Assembly: GCF_001894885.1 (NCBI RefSeq)
Contig: NZ_BCXB01000015.1
Span: forward strand, 62,001 to 126,000
Origin: Rhodococcus marinonascens NBRC 14363
GTDB taxonomy: Bacteria; Actinomycetota; Actinomycetes; Mycobacteriales; Mycobacteriaceae
Direction: 5' to 3'
DNA: 64,000 nucleotides
The notes under the pieces were generated by a model that saw nothing but the letters and a program-made list of their open reading frames with translations, did no database searches and was not told where the DNA came from. Positions within the stretch are counted from its first letter, which is position 1, and every line of letters starts with the position of its first letter. The position numbers and the translations under genes are program-made. Of the stretch, positions 54,813-63,673 are shown one piece after another.

Positions 54813-57371
54813 GTGGACTCGTTCAATCCGACCACCAAGACTCAGGCCGCGCTGACCGCTGCACTCCAGTCGGCGTCGGCGGCCGGCAACCCGGACATTA
54901 GGCCGGAACACCTGCTCGTGGCCCTGCTCGACCAGACCGACGGAATCGCCACCCCTCTTCTCGAGGCGGTCGGCGTGGACCCCTCAACCGTCCATCGTGA
55001 GGCACAGACCCTTGTCGACCGGCTACCCAAGACTACCGGTGCCACGACGACGCCACAGCTCGGGCGCGAGGCACTGGCCGCGCTCACGACTGCTCAGCAC
55101 CTGGCTACGGAACTCGACGACGAATACGTGTCGACGGAACATCTGATGGTGGGGCTCGCGTCAGACGATTCAGACGTCGCCGGCCTGCTCAGGCGGCATA
55201 GCGCCACCCCGGAGGCACTGCGCGATTCGTTTACCACCGTTCGCGGCAGCGCGCGCGTCACGAGCCCCGACCCGGAAGGCACGTACCAGGCGCTCGAAAA
55301 ATACTCCACCGACCTGACCGTGGCAGCCCGGAACGGCAAGCTCGACCCGGTGATTGGCCGCGACAACGAGATCCGGCGTGTCGTGCAGGTGCTCAGTCGT
55401 CGCACGAAGAACAACCCGGTGCTGATCGGCGAGCCTGGTGTCGGTAAGACCGCGATCGTCGAAGGCCTTGCTCAGCGCATCATCGCGGGCGATGTCCCCG
55501 AATCACTCCGAGGGAAGTCCGTGATCTCCCTCGACCTGGGTTCGATGGTTGCGGGGGCGAAGTACCGCGGGGAATTCGAGGAGCGCCTCAAGGCCGTTCT
55601 GGACGACATCAAGAGCTCGGCCGGCCAGGTCATCACGTTCATCGACGAACTCCACACCATCGTCGGTGCGGGTGCCACCGGCGAGTCCGCGATGGACGCC
55701 GGAAACATGATCAAGCCGATGCTCGCCCGCGGCGAGTTGCGGCTAGTCGGCGCGACCACGCTCGACGAGTACCGTAAGTACGTCGAGAAGGATGCGGCTC
55801 TCGAGCGCCGATTCCAGCAGGTTTTGGTGGGCGAGCCCTCAGTCGAAGACACCGTGGGCATTCTCCGCGGGCTCAAGGAGCGGTACGAGGTGCACCACGG
55901 TGTCCGCATCACCGACTCTGCGTTGGTCGCGGCGGCGACGCTCAGCGATCGCTACATCACGTCCCGGTTTCTCCCGGACAAGGCGATCGACCTCGTGGAC
56001 GAGGCGGCGTCCCGGCTGCGGATGGAGATCGACTCGCGCCCTGAAGAGATCGACTCGGTCGAACGCATCGTTCGCCGCCTCGAGATCGAGGAGATGGCGC
56101 TGCAGAAGGAATCCGACGCCGCGTCGAAGGACCGGCTCGCGAAGTTGCGCCACGAACTGGCTGACGAGCGAGAGAAACTCAGTCAGCTCACTACCCGCTG
56201 GCAGAACGAGAAGCAAGCCATCGACTCGGTCAGGGGAGTCAAGGAACAGCTCGAGACGCTGCGCGGCGAGGAGGAACGCGCTGAACGCGACGGCGACCTC
56301 GGCCGGGCCGCAGAACTGCGGTACGGGCGGATCCCGCAGCTCGAGAAGGAACTCGAAGAGGCGGCCCGAGTGTCGGGTGCTGCCGCCGACGGTGACAGCG
56401 ATGTCATGCTCAAGGAAGAAGTGGGTCCCGACGACGTCGCGGATGTGGTGGCGGCGTGGACCGGAATTCCCGCCGGCCGCATGATGGAGGGCGAGACCGC
56501 AAAGCTGCTGCGTATGGAGTCAGAACTGGGCAGGCGGGTGGTCGGCCAGGAAGAGGCCGTCATTGCCGTGTCCGACGCGGTGCGTCGCGCCCGGGCCGGA
56601 GTCGCAGACCCCAACCGGCCCACCGGTTCGTTCCTGTTCCTCGGACCTACTGGCGTCGGCAAGACGGAACTCGCAAAGTCTCTTGCCGATTTCCTGTTCG
56701 ACGACGAACGCGCGATGGTCCGCATCGACATGTCGGAATACAGCGAGAAGCATTCGGTGGCCCGACTGGTCGGCGCCCCCCCCGGATACGTCGGCTACGA
56801 GTCGGGCGGCCAGCTCACCGAAGCCGTGCGTCGGCGTCCGTACTCCGTGGTGCTGTTCGACGAGGTGGAGAAGGCGCACCCCGATGTGTTCGACATCTTG
56901 CTGGCCGTCCTCGACGAGGGCCGGTTGACGGACGGCCAGGGCCGCACGGTCGACTTCCGGAACGCCATACTGATCCTCACGTCCAACCTCGGTTCGGGCG
57001 GGTCGCGGGAGCAGGTGATGGATGCGGTGCGCCACGCGTTCAAGCCCGAGTTCATCAACAGGCTCGACGACGTCGTGATCTTCGACCCGCTCACGGAAGA
57101 GCAACTGGAATCTATCGTGGACATCCAACTCGATCAGCTCTCGCGCCGCCTCGCAGCGCGGCGGCTGACGCTCGACGTCTCCGACTCGGCGCGCTTCTGG
57201 CTGGCTGTCCGGGGCTATGACCCTATGTACGGTGCCCGGCCGCTGCGTCGGCTCATCCAGCAGGCCATTGGCGACCAGCTCGCGAAGCTGCTGCTCGCCG
57301 GTGATGTTCAGGACGGCGACACCGTTCCCGTGAAAGTGTCCGATACCGGCGACGCCCTCGTCCTCGGCTGA
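54813..57371 (+). CDS. clpB: Disaggregase ClpB
   Basis: This 852-residue Hsp100 protein has an N-domain (1-150), NBD1 with Walker [10 protein letters not shown] and Walker B FIDELHT, a coiled-coil middle domain (about 400-520; many Glu/Arg/Lys) and NBD2 with GPTGVGKTE. It rescues aggregated proteins together with DnaK. Length equals the mycobacterial enzyme. GTG at 54813 has GAGG upstream. The HAIR site and SigH-like promoter place it in the heat-shock regulon of the HspR encoded 8 kb away. Confidence 0.97.
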   Translation: MDSFNPTTKTQAALTAALQSASAAGNPDIRPEHLLVALLDQTDGIATPLLEAVGVDPSTVHREAQTLVDRLPKTTGATTTPQLGREALAALTTAQHLATELDDEYVSTEHLMVGLASDDSDVAGLLRRHSATPEALRDSFTTVRGSARVTSPDPEGTYQALEKYSTDLTVAARNGKLDPVIGRDNEIRRVVQVLSRRTKNNPVLIGEPGVGKTAIVEGLAQRIIAGDVPESLRGKSVISLDLGSMVAGAKYRGEFEERLKAVLDDIKSSAGQVITFIDELHTIVGAGATGESAMDAGNMIKPMLARGELRLVGATTLDEYRKYVEKDAALERRFQQVLVGEPSVEDTVGILRGLKERYEVHHGVRITDSALVAAATLSDRYITSRFLPDKAIDLVDEAASRLRMEIDSRPEEIDSVERIVRRLEIEEMALQKESDAASKDRLAKLRHELADEREKLSQLTTRWQNEKQAIDSVRGVKEQLETLRGEEERAERDGDLGRAAELRYGRIPQLEKELEEAARVSGAAADGDSDVMLKEEVGPDDVADVVAAWTGIPAGRMMEGETAKLLRMESELGRRVVGQEEAVIAVSDAVRRARAGVADPNRPTGSFLFLGPTGVGKTELAKSLADFLFDDERAMVRIDMSEYSEKHSVARLVGAPPGYVGYESGGQLTEAVRRRPYSVVLFDEVEKAHPDVFDILLAVLDEGRLTDGQGRTVDFRNAILILTSNLGSGGSREQVMDAVRHAFKPEFINRLDDVVIFDPLTEEQLESIVDIQLDQLSRRLAARRLTLDVSDSARFWLAVRGYDPMYGARPLRRLIQQAIGDQLAKLLLAGDVQDGDTVPVKVSDTGDALVLG

Positions 57372-57515
57372 CCCTCACATGGGTGGCAACGTACGTTCCG
57401 ATGTACTTTGCCGCCCATGTGAATTTCCACAGGGACGCCTTAATTTGCGCCGTTAGGCTCGACGGTCCAAGCCCGCACGAACAGGGAATTGACGCCTCAG
57501 GGAGGGGCCCCGAAC

Positions 57516-58580
57516 ATGACGAATCCCGACGATCCGCGCACCCCGCAGGAACGAGCGTACGACGGTACCGAGCCGTCGGCGTCTGGGGACTCTGAGCCGT
57601 CGGCGACTGGGGACTCTGAGCCGTCGGCGACTGGGGACTCTGAGCCGTCGGCGACTGGGGCCGCTGAGCCGTCGGCGGTGGGGAACGACACGACGTCGGC
57701 ATGGTCAGAGCAGGACCAGCCGACCGAACGTATCGCCTCGCCGGAACAGCGCACCGAATATATTGGCGCGCCAGAAGAGCGTACTGGGCAGTTCTCAACG
57801 TCCGACCCGACCGTGGCGTACGGGCAGAACCAACCCAACCCGACTGAGGTGTTCCCCGCCTACGACCCGCGATTCGACCAGCAGGCTCCATCACCGAACG
57901 CCACTCAGGCGTACCCGGTGCATGAGACCCAGCAGTATCAGGGCAGCTATCCGACCGGGCAGTATCCGAACGCGTCCTATCCGAACGCGTCCTATCCGAA
58001 CGCCCAATATCAGGGGGCCCAATATCCGCCGGGGCAGTACCCCGACGGGCAGTATCAGGTGCCCCGGGAGGAGAGTTCCGAAGAGAAGAAGCCCCGGCGA
58101 ATCGGAACGTGGATCGCCGCCACGACGGCAGCCCTGTTACTGCTCGCGGTCATTGGGTTCAGCGTCGCCCTCGTCACGACCACGCCGAACAATTCCTCGA
58201 GCACGACGGTGGCAGGCCCGACAACGTCAGGTCCGCCCGCAACCTTGCCGAACACAGCGACGCCGACTCCTGGGCCGACGACCCAATCGCCGCTCGACCA
58301 ACCCCCGGGAGGCACCGGCGGGGTGATCGGCGTCGGGAGCGCTGCGTTCGGGAGGATCAGCGCCAACGACGGCTCCACGCTCACCCTCGATACGATCGGC
58401 GGAGGCCAGCTGACGGTGCAGACCAACGCGGAGACGAAGGTGTTCGCGCTCGACGGCTCCACGGTCGCCGGGCTGAAGCCTGGATTCACCGTCATAGTCC
58501 GTGGAACGGAGATCGAGGGCGGCAAGATGACAGCCCTGACGATCATCAGCACCGAACTGCCGAGGTTCGGAGGCAACTGA
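57516..58580 (+). CDS. Single-pass membrane protein with DUF5666-like C-terminal domain
   Basis: This 354-residue protein has a disordered N-terminal 190 residues with tandem DSEPSATG repeats (24-bp units) and Tyr/Pro/Gln-rich repeats (YPNAS, QYPP). Near residues 198-220 one helix (GTWIAATTAALLLLAVIGFS) crosses the membrane, then a Thr/Pro-rich linker and a C-terminal beta domain (GRISANDGSTLTLDTIGGG, GFTVIVRGTEIEGG) resembling DUF5666. The cytosolic tail is the repeat part and the beta domain is outside. ATG 57516 has GGAGG upstream. Function unknown; it lies between clpB and pyrE. Confidence 0.75.
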   Translation: MTNPDDPRTPQERAYDGTEPSASGDSEPSATGDSEPSATGDSEPSATGAAEPSAVGNDTTSAWSEQDQPTERIASPEQRTEYIGAPEERTGQFSTSDPTVAYGQNQPNPTEVFPAYDPRFDQQAPSPNATQAYPVHETQQYQGSYPTGQYPNASYPNASYPNAQYQGAQYPPGQYPDGQYQVPREESSEEKKPRRIGTWIAATTAALLLLAVIGFSVALVTTTPNNSSSTTVAGPTTSGPPATLPNTATPTPGPTTQSPLDQPPGGTGGVIGVGSAAFGRISANDGSTLTLDTIGGGQLTVQTNAETKVFALDGSTVAGLKPGFTVIVRGTEIEGGKMTALTIISTELPRFGGN

Positions 58581-58652
58581 GGCGTGACTCGACACGGGGT
58601 GTCCGGCACCGCATCGCGTCGTTACAGCGATGACTCGCTAGGCTGAACAGCG

Positions 58653-59486
58653 ATGACCGTGATGTGGTTCGTACTGGCGTTGATCGCACTCGCAGGCGCG
58701 TGCGCGCTGCTCTATTTCGATCGCTCGCGTCGTGATCAGTCGGGTCGCGTGAGGCAGATCTGGGCCAAGGCTCAGGGCTTCACCTACACGAACGTCGAAG
58801 AACGGCTGCCCGCCCAGTTTCACCGCGCCGCTCTGGCCAAGCAGGAGTACCTCAGCGCGATCGACGTCGTGAGGGGCGAACGCCGAGGCGAGGCGTTCAT
58901 TCTGTTCGACTTGGAGGAGACCGCGACCATCGTCGCCGTCCGCCGCCGGATGGGTTCAGACGTCGACATCGACCTCCGTCTGAAGTCGACCCCGCCGCCG
59001 AAGGATTCGGACCTCGAACTTCTCGGTGCCATCGGCCCGCGGGTCGTCTTCGCCACCGATCTTGAGATCGCCCGCAGGATCTGTGATCAGCGGATGGTGG
59101 CCTTCACCGAATCGATCCCACCGCATGTGAACATGCTGTGGAGCGAAGGCGAGTGGACACTCGGTTCGCTGCCCATCAACAGCAACGGGCGCGATTGGGA
59201 TTCGGCCATCGCGGCTGTCTTTCGGCTGTCGGGCATCCTGCATGTACTGCCTCCGGTCGCAGGTTCGAACCCGCCCGACCGCGGATCTTACGATCAGGGC
59301 CGGCCACGCCTGCGCGAGGACGCTGTCGACTCTTCGCGCCCCGCGCCTGGTTCGCGCCCCGCGCCTGGTTCGCGCCCCGCGCCTGGTTCGCGCCCCGCGC
59401 CTGGTTCGCGCCCCGCGCCTGGTTCGCGCCCCGCGCCTGGTTCGCGCCCCGCACCAGGTCCGCGCCCCGCGCCTGGACCTCAGTAG
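58653..59486 (+). CDS. Membrane-anchored conserved protein with RPAPG tandem tail (possible Rv0383c counterpart)
   Basis: This 277-residue protein has one N-terminal helix (WFVLALIALAGACALLYF) followed by a soluble domain of about 200 residues (KAQGFTYTNVEERLPAQFHR, FDLEETATIVAVRRRM). The position between clpB and pyrE equals that of Rv0383c in M. tuberculosis. From residue 228 the protein becomes RPAPG repeated eight times, separated by Ser or Pro. The tail is probably disordered and wall-exposed or protein-binding. Function unknown. Confidence 0.75.
   Translation: MTVMWFVLALIALAGACALLYFDRSRRDQSGRVRQIWAKAQGFTYTNVEERLPAQFHRAALAKQEYLSAIDVVRGERRGEAFILFDLEETATIVAVRRRMGSDVDIDLRLKSTPPPKDSDLELLGAIGPRVVFATDLEIARRICDQRMVAFTESIPPHVNMLWSEGEWTLGSLPINSNGRDWDSAIAAVFRLSGILHVLPPVAGSNPPDRGSYDQGRPRLREDAVDSSRPAPGSRPAPGSRPAPGSRPAPGSRPAPGSRPAPGSRPAPGPRPAPGPQ
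59336..59482 (+). repeat. 18-bp coding repeats (RPAPGS)
   Basis: A CGCGCCCCGCGCCTGGTT-type 18-base unit is repeated in tandem about eight times, nearly without change in the first six copies and slightly diverged in the last two. It stays in frame at the 3' end of the 58653 gene. Confidence 0.9.
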
Positions 59487-59512
59487 ATTGGCGCCTTGCT
59501 ACCGTCGCTGTT

Positions 59513-60325
59513 ATGTCGATGCCATCCGAGGACACGTCCGCACGACCCGTTGCTCTCGTCACCGGTCCGACATCGGGGCTCGGTGCCGGTTTCGCGAAGA
59601 AGTTCGCCTCGCACGGCTACGACCTCGTGCTGGTCGCCCGCGACGAAGAGAGGATGCGCGTACTCGCCGAAGAGATGAAGGCGTTGTACGACACCGAATG
59701 CGAGATCTTGCAATCTGACCTGGCGACGACGTCCGGCCGTGAGAAGGTGGCGTTGCGCCTCGGCGAGGGCGTCGAGGTATTGGTCAACAACGCCGGGTTC
59801 GACACCTCGGGCGAATTCTGGACTGAGGAACCGAAACTCCTGCAGGCGCAGCTCGATGTGAATGTCACCGCCGTCATGCAACTGACCCGTGCGGCGCTGC
59901 CGGCCATGATCGCATCTGTCAACGGCACGATTATCAACGTAGCGAGTGTCGGGGGTCTGTTGTCCGGGCGGGGATCCACCTATTCGGGGAGCAAGGCATA
60001 CGTGATCTCGTTCTCCGAGGGACTGTCCGGAGGATTGCGCGGTATGGGTGTGCGAATCCAAGCGCTGTGCCCGGGATTCATCCGCACCGAACTTCATCAG
60101 CGCGCGGGAATCGATATGAGTTCGATTCCGAAGGCGATGTGGCTGAGTGTCGACGAGGTTGTTGCGGCCTCGCTCGCCGACCTCGAGAACGGGAAGGTCA
60201 TCAGTATCCCTGGGATCCAGTACAAGGTGCTCACGACCGTCGGGCGTCTCGTCCCCAGGAGTCTGGTCAGGCGGGTCAACAAACAGCGTTCGGCCGAGGG
60301 CGGGCGCGCACACAACGGTCGGTAA
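59513..60325 (+). CDS. Short-chain dehydrogenase/reductase
   Basis: This 270-residue Rossmann-fold oxidoreductase of the classical SDR type has the cofactor loop TGPTSGLGAGFA (TGxxxGxG), NNAG in LVNNAGFDT, and the active site Ser in INVASVGG with YSGSK (YxxxK). It uses NAD(P)H to reduce or oxidise a carbonyl group; the substrate is unknown. ATG 59513 opens right before the conserved region. It is separated from pyrE by only nine bases, so the two are probably co-transcribed. Confidence 0.9.
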   Translation: MSMPSEDTSARPVALVTGPTSGLGAGFAKKFASHGYDLVLVARDEERMRVLAEEMKALYDTECEILQSDLATTSGREKVALRLGEGVEVLVNNAGFDTSGEFWTEEPKLLQAQLDVNVTAVMQLTRAALPAMIASVNGTIINVASVGGLLSGRGSTYSGSKAYVISFSEGLSGGLRGMGVRIQALCPGFIRTELHQRAGIDMSSIPKAMWLSVDEVVAASLADLENGKVISIPGIQYKVLTTVGRLVPRSLVRRVNKQRSAEGGRAHNGR

Positions 60326-60334
60326 GGTTTGGGC

Positions 60335-60865
60335 ATGAGTGATCGCGAGGATCTCGCCGCGTTGGTGCGCGAGTTGGCTGTTGTGCACGGCAAGGTGACG
60401 CTTTCTTCGGGTAAGGAAGCCGACTACTATGTGGATCTGCGCCGCGCCACCCTGCATCACGAGGCCGCCCCGCTGATCGGCAAACTGCTGCGTGAGCTTG
60501 TGTCGGATTGGGAGTTCGACGCGGTCGGTGGACTGACGATGGGCGCCGATCCGGTGGCGATGGCGGTAATGCACGCAGAGGGTCGCCCGATCGACTCGTT
60601 CGTGGTGCGCAAGGCAGCCAAGGCGCACGGCATGCAGCGCCAGGTCGAGGGCCCGAACGTCGTCGGCAAGCCAGTCCTCGTAGTAGAGGACACCACCACG
60701 ACGGGTAATTCACCGCTCACCGCGGTGAAGGTGCTGCGTGACGTCGGAGCGATCGTCGTCGGTGTCGCAACCGTCGTGGACCGGGAAACCGGGGCCGACG
60801 AGGTGATCGCGGCCGAAGGGCTCGAATACCGCTCTCTCCTGGGCCTTTCCGACCTGAACCTCTGA
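60335..60865 (+). CDS. pyrE: Orotate phosphoribosyltransferase
   Basis: This 176-residue enzyme joins orotate to PRPP to form OMP in pyrimidine synthesis. The PRPP motif is VLVVEDTTTTGNS, and the orotate-binding region has LSSGKEADYYVDLR and the lysines of FVVRKAAKAHG. Length matches the short actinobacterial form. Located as in M. tuberculosis (Rv0382c) near clpB. The ATG lies at 60335. Confidence 0.95.
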   Translation: MSDREDLAALVRELAVVHGKVTLSSGKEADYYVDLRRATLHHEAAPLIGKLLRELVSDWEFDAVGGLTMGADPVAMAVMHAEGRPIDSFVVRKAAKAHGMQRQVEGPNVVGKPVLVVEDTTTTGNSPLTAVKVLRDVGAIVVGVATVVDRETGADEVIAAEGLEYRSLLGLSDLNL

Positions 60866-61119
60866 CCACACGCACGCGATGTTCCTGTGAACTTCAACCA
60901 GACGTATGCGGGGTCGAGGAGTGCGCACATCACGTGCGGTTGTCCAGGCTCCAGTGACCGTGACGCCCCAGATGCTACCGGTCCAATTGCTGCCGGTCAT
61001 TGGGATGCCTGCGCTCGGGTGCAGCGCGAACAATCATCGGACGGTGCGAGCCCGATCCAGGTGATGTCGGGTCTCGGTGGAAGTGGATCTGGATCTGGAT
61101 CTCGACTGGCCTCAGTTCG

Positions 61120-62379
61120 TCATCTGGCGTCGGACGATGCCGACGTTTTCGGTTTCTGGCCGTCCCCGTGTTCGTTTACGAAGTAGAGGACGACTGCGCC
61201 GAGGAGAGGGCCCACGGCGAGGGCCGCGAATGCGGCGAGAAACGAGTCGGTTGCGGCGAATACGGCACCGATGGCAAGTGGAACCAATGCGCTTGCGATC
61301 TGCCAGAAAGCGTTCGAAGCGCCAGCCGCGGTGCCGGTGACCTCACTCGGAACGAGTCGGGGAATCATGGCGACGAGCAGTGGGAGATAGCCGTAGCCGA
61401 CAACGCCCAAAATTGGTGCCGCGATCAGCAGTGTGGGGACGCTGTCAAGGGACCCGAAGACGAGGAGCATCCCGGCGAATAACACGAGGATTACGATGGC
61501 GGGCTTGCGAGCGCTACCAACCTTGTCTCCGAGAATGCCGATGAGGGGTTTACTGAAGACCGCGACGCCGGCGAACATCGCGACGATGAAGCCTGCGGTG
61601 GTGCCGGATACACCGTGACTCTTGATCAGGAGGGCATTAGACCAGGTCACGAATCCGTAGGTGCCCCAGAATCCACCGAATCCGGCAAGGGAGAGCAGGA
61701 GGAGGTCGCGGTTGGAGGCGAGAGTCTTCCACGCAGACGGTCGTTTGTCGGAGGACGGTGTCGTGAGGCCGACGTTTGTCACAGGACCGGGACGTAGGAC
61801 GGCGAAGCAGGCAATCGCGGTGGCGATAGAGATGGCGCCGAACAGGTGGTACGACGCGTTCCAGCTGTAGTGGTTGATCATCCAGGGCACGAGGGTATTG
61901 GCGATCACGGTGCCTAGCGAGGTCGCCGATGTGAAGAGGCCCATGACCTTGCCCAGTTCGTGAGGTTTGAACCAACTGGCGAGTAGTTTAATGCCCGCCG
62001 CATAGTCGGCGCCCGCGAAGAATCCGACAATGGCCTGTACGCCGATCCCAACGGCGGCGGACGTTGTCGATCCAAAGACCATCATGAAGAGACCGGCGCC
62101 GACCAAAGAAACTGTAATCACCTCGCGCCCGCCGAAACGATCGGAGAGCACGCCGGTCAATGCGTTGGAGGCGACATACCCTATGTAGTACGCAGTGGCG
62201 AAGACGCCGAGGCTCGCCAGCGGAACTCCGAGCGATTCACCCACAAAGATGGAAGCGGGGCCCCACGTCGATCGATCGACGGAGGTCATGGTGAAGGCAA
62301 GCCAACAAAAAAAGAGCACCATCCAGCGGTAGCGCTTGCGCGAATCCGGAACGATCGCGCTCGAGGTTGCGGTGTCCAC
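61120..62379 (-). CDS. ACS-family MFS transporter (organic anion symporter)
   Basis: This 419-residue, 12-helix transporter resembles the anion:cation symporter group (phthalate, hexuronate, 4-hydroxyphenylacetate permeases): MTSVDRSTWGPASIF in TM1 and GVLSDRFGGREV between TM2 and TM3 (motif A). GTG at 62379 has AGGAA upstream. Its promoter contains the 16-bp word also found before the Rieske oxygenase, so uptake and attack on one aromatic acid may be controlled together by the IclR protein in between. The substrate is inferred only from family and neighbours. Confidence 0.85.
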   Translation of the reverse strand: MDTATSSAIVPDSRKRYRWMVLFFCWLAFTMTSVDRSTWGPASIFVGESLGVPLASLGVFATAYYIGYVASNALTGVLSDRFGGREVITVSLVGAGLFMMVFGSTTSAAVGIGVQAIVGFFAGADYAAGIKLLASWFKPHELGKVMGLFTSATSLGTVIANTLVPWMINHYSWNASYHLFGAISIATAIACFAVLRPGPVTNVGLTTPSSDKRPSAWKTLASNRDLLLLSLAGFGGFWGTYGFVTWSNALLIKSHGVSGTTAGFIVAMFAGVAVFSKPLIGILGDKVGSARKPAIVILVLFAGMLLVFGSLDSVPTLLIAAPILGVVGYGYLPLLVAMIPRLVPSEVTGTAAGASNAFWQIASALVPLAIGAVFAATDSFLAAFAALAVGPLLGAVVLYFVNEHGDGQKPKTSASSDAR

Positions 62380-62590
62380 TTCGTTGTTCCTGTCTTGGAT
62401 TCGGCCACATCAGTGTCCTGGGCGGCAGGCGAACTCGGTCAGGTTTGGGGGGCATGGAACCCCGAAGGTCGGGTGAAACCGGGGGAGTCGCGGCCAGAAT
62501 CGGCGGGTGAAGAAAGGGACCCCTTCGCATCGACACCGTGCCATCGGTGACTCACTTCACACAAGTGAGCATTCCATTTGCAACCGAATT

Positions 62591-62606
62591 GCGCGCTATG
62601 CGGACG
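62591..62606. promoter_or_regulatory. 16-bp word GCGCGCTATGCGGACG (copy 1)
   Basis: Identical to 63607-63622. It lies 212 bp before the MFS start and 21 bp past the IclR stop. Candidate IclR operator. Confidence 0.55.
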
Positions 62607-62626
62607 GAACTGAGCTCATGGACGCC

Positions 62627-63454
62627 TCAACCGCCCGCTCCGCTGCGGAGCTCGAGCGATAGACTCCCGGCGGATTCGAGGAGCCGGGGCAGTAGCTGCG
62701 CGACCAGTCCCTTGTCGGCGATCTGAGATTCGTACACGTACGCACTCAGCGCTGCGACGATCTCACCGTCGCGATTGCGCAGTGGAACGGCAATGTCGCG
62801 GAGTCCTGCGTCGAGCAGTTGATCGGCGAACGCCCACCCCTGTCTTCGTATCGTGACGAGTTCGCGGTGGAGTTGTTCCCGCTGCGTCCCGGTCAGGGCG
62901 CCGGAACCGGCATTCCGGGATGATTCGGCGAGGTACTCGGCCAGGGCCTTCTGATCGAGGGTCGAGAGGAGGACGCGTCCTGCAGCGGTCAGGTGCGCAG
63001 GTATGCGCGTGCCGGGCCGTAGCAGTACCGTCATCGATCCCGGAAGGGTTGCGCGACTGACATAGCGAACGTCGGTTCCATCGAGAAGGCTCACGTAAAC
63101 GGACCTGCCGAGGGAGTGCGCAAGTTGCTCGATGTGGGGTTGGCACACGTCAGCGAGAGTGAACGTCGACTGGTGCGAATAGCCGAGTTCGAGCACTTGT
63201 GGAGTCAGTCGGAAAGCGCGCCCGGTGGTTGTGACATACCCCAGTTCGGCCAGCGTGTGGAGAAATCGCCGTGCAGCAGAGCGGGGTAGTTGGCATCGGC
63301 GCGCAACCTCGGTCAGCGTCATCGTGCGATGGTCGGCGTCGAACGCGGTGAGTACGGCAATCCCCCGTTCGAGGGATTGCACGATGTCGTTCGGTCGTTT
63401 TGTCTGAACCCCCCAGACGTGGTGCAGGGCGGATGGAGTGGTGTGACGGGGCAT
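62627..63454 (-). CDS. IclR-family regulator (PcaR/PobR-like)
   Basis: This 275-residue regulator has a winged helix near residues 20-85 (VQSLERGIAVLTAFDADHRT, LTEVARRCQLPRSAARRFLHTLAELGYV), then the effector domain (GTRIPAHLTAAGRVLLSTLD, RRQGWAFADQLLDAGLRDIAVPL). FDADHRTMTLTEVARR-type sequences are typical of PcaR/PcaU/PobR regulators of aromatic acid degradation. It sits between an anion transporter and a Rieske oxygenase with a shared 16-bp word on both sides. ATG 63454 has AGGAAG upstream. Confidence 0.9.
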   Translation of the reverse strand: MPRHTTPSALHHVWGVQTKRPNDIVQSLERGIAVLTAFDADHRTMTLTEVARRCQLPRSAARRFLHTLAELGYVTTTGRAFRLTPQVLELGYSHQSTFTLADVCQPHIEQLAHSLGRSVYVSLLDGTDVRYVSRATLPGSMTVLLRPGTRIPAHLTAAGRVLLSTLDQKALAEYLAESSRNAGSGALTGTQREQLHRELVTIRRQGWAFADQLLDAGLRDIAVPLRNRDGEIVAALSAYVYESQIADKGLVAQLLPRLLESAGSLSLELRSGAGG

Positions 63455-63606
63455 GCGGTGCTTCCTGTCGTCCGTGGTCACTTCGGGGTTCGAGGCGCGT
63501 GGCCTGCCGATCCTATCGATCCGACTGTTCTCGCGACGCCGACGAGGGCTGATTGCCACTTGACTCATGGGGTGCCCCATGTCACGCTCTCAATATGCGC
63601 GCATCC

Positions 63607-63622
63607 GCGCGCTATGCGGACG
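63607..63622. promoter_or_regulatory. 16-bp word GCGCGCTATGCGGACG (copy 2)
   Basis: Identical to 62591-62606, but here embedded in an inverted repeat TCCGC-N7-GCGGA (63604-63620). It lies 52 bp before the Rieske gene. ATGCGCGCAT (63595-63604) and CATGGGG-N2-CCCCATG (63566-63581) are further palindromes close by. Confidence 0.6.
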
Positions 63623-63673
63623 ACATGTTGTGACCGAAAGCCTCTCGACCGCTTCTCTGCTGAAGGGATCGTC

